Source of the DNA: Oxalobacteraceae bacterium
GTDB lineage: Bacteria; Pseudomonadota; Gammaproteobacteria; Burkholderiales; Burkholderiaceae_D
DNA: 64,000 nucleotides
Assembly (NCBI GenBank): GCA_030698225.1
Contig: JAUYNR010000049.1
Location: forward strand, 1 to 64,000
Direction of reading: 5' to 3'
In this document: piece by piece, positions 61,460-64,000 of the stretch
How positions within the stretch are numbered: the first letter of the stretch is position 1
Layout: every line of letters starts with the position of its first letter
Program-made: the position numbers and the translations under genes
The notes under the pieces: generated by a model
The model's database searches: none
The model's input: only the letters and a program-made list of their open reading frames with translations
Told to the model about the DNA's origin: nothing

Positions 61460-62635
61460 ATGGAATTTGAAATTTGGTGGTTGCTCGGGATACCGATTTT
61501 TTTCGGACTGGGCTGGATCGCAGCGCGCGTGGATATCAAGCAATTGTTGTCGGAATCGCGCAGTTTGCCCAGCGGCTATTTCAAGGGTTTGAACTTTCTG
61601 CTCAATGAGCAGCCGGACAAGGCTATCGATGCATTCATCGAAATCGTCAAGCTCGATCCGGAAACCGTTGAACTGCATTTTGCGCTGGGCAGCCTGTTTC
61701 GCCGTCGCGGCGAAACCGAAAGAGCGATCCGGGTGCATCAGAATTTGCTGGCGCGGCCGGACCTGCCGCAGGAACATCGCTTGCAGGCACTGTTTGAGTT
61801 GGGCCAGGATTACCTGAAGGCGGGATTGCTGGATCGGGCCGAAGAAACCTTCAATCAATTGCTGGAAACACCCTATGGGGCGCAAGCGCGGCGCGCGTTG
61901 CTGGAAATTTTTCAACGCGAAAAAGAATGGCCGCGCGCGATTGAAGCGGCGCAGGGATTGCAGCAATCCGGCGCCGGCGGACGGCAAAAGGAAATCGCCC
62001 AGTTCTTCTGTGAAATGGCGCAGGACGAACTGGTCCATACCCATCCGGATGCCGCGCTGGTCTTGCTGGAAAAGGCCCTGGCCGCGGACCGCAAAAGCGT
62101 GCGCGCCACCTTGCTGATCGGCGATGTGGCGCAGGCCAAAGGCGATCTCGAAGGCGCATTGCTGGCCTGGCGCCGGGTCGAGCAGCAGAGCGTGCCGCAT
62201 GTGGCACTGGTGGCGCAGCGTCTGATGGATGGATATCGCAGTGTCGGGCGGGCCGAGGAGGGCATCAATTTATTGAAGTTCTATCTGGCCGAAGCGCCGT
62301 CGATCGACTTGCTGGAAGTGGTTTTCAAGGCGGTACTGGAATTGCATGGGGTGGAAGCTGCCAAGCAGCTGGCCAGCGATGAATTGCGCCGCACGCCGAC
62401 CTTGCTCGGCCTGGACAAGTTGCTCGATGCACGTCTGATGGATGCCAGGCCGGAAATCCGGCCCGAGCTATCGATGGTCAAGCACCTGGTGCACGGTTAT
62501 GCACAAAAGCTGGCGCGCTATCAATGCAGCCATTGCGGCTTCAAGGCACGCCAATTCTATTGGCAATGCCCGGGCTGCAATCGTTGGGAAACCTATCCGC
62601 CGCGCCGCACCGAAGAACTCAACGTGATGAATTAG
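61460..62635 (+). CDS. lapB: lipopolysaccharide assembly protein B
   Basis: A 391-residue membrane-anchored TPR protein. The N-terminal helix is about residues 3-19; TPR repeats follow (LNFLLNEQPDKAIDAFIE, LHFALGSLFRRRGE, FELGQDYLKAGLLDRAEE). A C-terminal rubredoxin-type zinc site is formed by C356, C359, C370 and C373. LapB/YciM directs FtsH to degrade LpxC and so limits LPS synthesis. Confidence 0.93.
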   Translation: MEFEIWWLLGIPIFFGLGWIAARVDIKQLLSESRSLPSGYFKGLNFLLNEQPDKAIDAFIEIVKLDPETVELHFALGSLFRRRGETERAIRVHQNLLARPDLPQEHRLQALFELGQDYLKAGLLDRAEETFNQLLETPYGAQARRALLEIFQREKEWPRAIEAAQGLQQSGAGGRQKEIAQFFCEMAQDELVHTHPDAALVLLEKALAADRKSVRATLLIGDVAQAKGDLEGALLAWRRVEQQSVPHVALVAQRLMDGYRSVGRAEEGINLLKFYLAEAPSIDLLEVVFKAVLELHGVEAAKQLASDELRRTPTLLGLDKLLDARLMDARPEIRPELSMVKHLVHGYAQKLARYQCSHCGFKARQFYWQCPGCNRWETYPPRRTEELNVMN

Positions 62636-62686
62636 ACTGGCGCTGTATTCATGGAATTTTCCGGCACCTGCATTTTTTAAATTATG

Positions 62687-62759
62687 CTGGGTATATTGAA
62701 AAATACTTAATTGCCCGCATTGTTTTATTGGCTTTTAAATAATACATAGATCAGTATAA
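62687..62759 (+). repeat. 73-bp intergenic repeat (family A), copy 11, forward
   Basis: GGGTATATT, TTGCCCGCAT, AATAATACAT and TCAGTATAA are present; the second arm is ATTGGC as in copies 6 and 8. It lies between lapB and the ugd remnant. Confidence 0.8.
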
Positions 62760-62875
62760 TATTCTAAAAAGCATCCGGATGGGCGGATGAACAGAAATCG
62801 GCATGATCGGATGCTTGCCGTCGCATCCCGATCCGGCCTCCTGCGTGATCCAATTGAAACCTGCCAGCTAAGTTT

Positions 62876-62983
62876 ATGAAAATTATGATTATCGGCACCG
62901 GCTATGTTGGCCTGGTCACCGGAGCCTGTCTGGCCGAACGTATCGGACGCTCGGTGTTGACCATTAACGGAAATGCGCTATGA
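62876..62983 (+). pseudogene. ugd: N-terminal remnant of UDP-glucose 6-dehydrogenase
   Basis: The 35-codon frame reads MKIMIIGTGYVGLVTGACLAE, the exact start of UDP-glucose dehydrogenases with their GxGxxG site, then breaks into unrelated RIGRSVLTINGNAL. The remaining ~400 codons are gone. The IGR could be the last residues of the normal C-terminus, which would point to one internal deletion. Its stop overlaps the next start as ATGA, so it now acts as a short leader for hldE. In relatives a full ugd commonly stands here. Confidence 0.75.
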
Positions 62984-63903
62984 AACTGCCGGGACTGAAT
63001 ACGACACGGATTCTGGTGGTCGGCGATGTGATGCTGGACCGTTACTGGTTCGGCGACGTCAACCGGATATCGCCGGAAGCGCCGGTGCCGGTGGTGCATG
63101 TGGCGAAAAGCGAAGAGCGCCTGGGCGGCGCCGCCAACGTGGCGCGCAATGTGGCCGCGCTGGGTGCAAACGCAGGCTTGCTGGGCGTGGTGGGGCAGGA
63201 CGAAGCAGGCGATGCGATTGCGCGCCTGCTGGATGACGCTGCGATTGACAACTACCTGCAGCGCGACGCCGCGACTTCGACCATCATCAAATTGCGCGTG
63301 ATCGGGCGCCAGCAGCAATTGCTGCGGATCGATTTCGAGCAAGCGCCGGCGGATGGCGCGTTGCGCGACAAGCTGGCACAGTTTGACAGCTTGCTGTCAG
63401 GCTACGATGTGGTCGTGTTGTCCGATTACGCCAAGGGCGGTTTGGTTAATGTGGCCGCGATGATCCGGCTGGCGCGGCAGGCCGGCAAGACGGTGCTGGT
63501 CGATCCGAAGGGCGAGGACTTCTCCTGTTATGCGGGGGCTACTATATTGACACCCAACAAGGGCGAGTTCCGCGCCATCGTCGGCGCCTGGAAAGGAGAG
63601 GCCGAGCTGACTGCCAAAGCCCAGCAATTGCGCATCGAGCTGCAACTGGAGGCGCTGTTGCTGACCCGCTCGGAAGAAGGCATGACGCTATATTCGGCTC
63701 GGGGTGTGTCGCATGTGGCGGCCATGGCGCGCGAAGTGTATGACGTCTCGGGCGCCGGAGATACCGTAATCGCCACGCTGGCCGTGATGCTGGGCGCCGG
63801 ACTGCCGCTGGATTTGGCGGTCTCCTACGCCAACCGGGCCGGTGGCATCGTGGTCGCGAAATTGGGTACGGCCACCGTCTCCATCGATGAATTGATCGAT
63901 TAA
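62980..63903 (+). CDS. hldA: D-glycero-beta-D-manno-heptose-7-phosphate kinase (HldE N-terminal domain / HldA type)
   Basis: A 307-residue PfkB-family kinase for ADP-heptose synthesis in LPS core assembly. VVGDVMLDRYWFGDVNRISPEAPVPVV, GGAANVARNVAALGA and DVSGAGDTVIATLAVML contain the substrate and ATP sites (the last has the catalytic Asp). The nucleotidyltransferase half of full HldE is absent, as is usual in Burkholderiales where it is a separate gene. It is coupled to the ugd remnant. No hldD start lies within the last 97 bases of the window. Confidence 0.92.
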   Translation: MKLPGLNTTRILVVGDVMLDRYWFGDVNRISPEAPVPVVHVAKSEERLGGAANVARNVAALGANAGLLGVVGQDEAGDAIARLLDDAAIDNYLQRDAATSTIIKLRVIGRQQQLLRIDFEQAPADGALRDKLAQFDSLLSGYDVVVLSDYAKGGLVNVAAMIRLARQAGKTVLVDPKGEDFSCYAGATILTPNKGEFRAIVGAWKGEAELTAKAQQLRIELQLEALLLTRSEEGMTLYSARGVSHVAAMAREVYDVSGAGDTVIATLAVMLGAGLPLDLAVSYANRAGGIVVAKLGTATVSIDELID

Positions 63904-63936
63904 AATCCCTGACGGAGCGATCCATGGTTTATTTTT

Positions 63937-63960
63937 TATAGACTTGTTGTATAGTCTATA
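63937..63960. promoter_or_regulatory. perfect 8-bp inverted repeat after the heptose kinase gene
   Basis: TATAGACT and AGTCTATA flank an eight-base spacer (TGTTGTAT). It is AT-rich with no T run, so it looks more like an operator for a downstream gene beyond the window than a terminator. Confidence 0.4.
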
Positions 63961-64000
63961 AAGTTGCTTGCAAGTATGTTTTGCCAGTGCTATTTTGACT

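Overview
The window looks like a chromosomal segment of a betaproteobacterium, most likely Burkholderiales and probably Oxalobacteraceae. This rests on three gene orders: DUF721/dciA-M23-secA-argJ-DUF815-mutT-yacG-zapD-coaE-pilD-pilC-pilB; gyrA-serC-pheA-tyrA-aroA-cmk-rpsA-ihfB-lapA-lapB-hldE; and gdhA beside gltIJKL. Genus is inference. The first ~120 bases are the 3' end of an rRNA operon (5S rRNA plus terminator). No intact tRNA, CRISPR array, insertion sequence or prophage was seen.

Layout. 0.3-9 kb: lipid A deacylase (pagL), a beta-hydroxyacid dehydrogenase, an M20 amidohydrolase divergent from a molybdopterin oxidoreductase that is translationally coupled to a zincin lipoprotein, fadD and a thioesterase. 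9-19.7 kb: Atm1-type ABC exporter, LysR regulator, glutamate dehydrogenase, glutamate/aspartate ABC importer gltIJKL, glycerate kinase and pyrC. 19.7-24.7 kb: CHASE4/GGDEF cyclase and poorly known genes, including an exported HExxH protein. 24.7-28 kb: Fur-box-preceded ferrous iron operon ftrABCD. 28-45.7 kb: secA, cell-division and type IV pilus assembly genes, with an inserted citrulline/ornithine catabolic group (ctlX, ocd, Lrp regulator) and a CorC/HlyC protein. 45.7-47.2 kb: a decayed stretch with a tRNA-Pro 3' fragment and a P-type ATPase fragment. 47.2-64 kb: gph, ubiG, two ompA paralogues, gyrA, the aromatic amino acid block, rpsA, ihfB, lapAB, a ugd remnant and the heptose kinase gene.

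The most unusual signal is a dispersed intergenic repeat of about 73 bp: eleven clear copies plus one degenerate one, in both orientations and always between genes. All clear copies share fixed end and interior blocks, and most have a central dyad whose two arms change together between copies. A second, unrelated palindromic REP-like repeat occurs twice. I do not recognise the 73-bp family; it may be a MITE/REP-type element or a structured RNA/DNA element.
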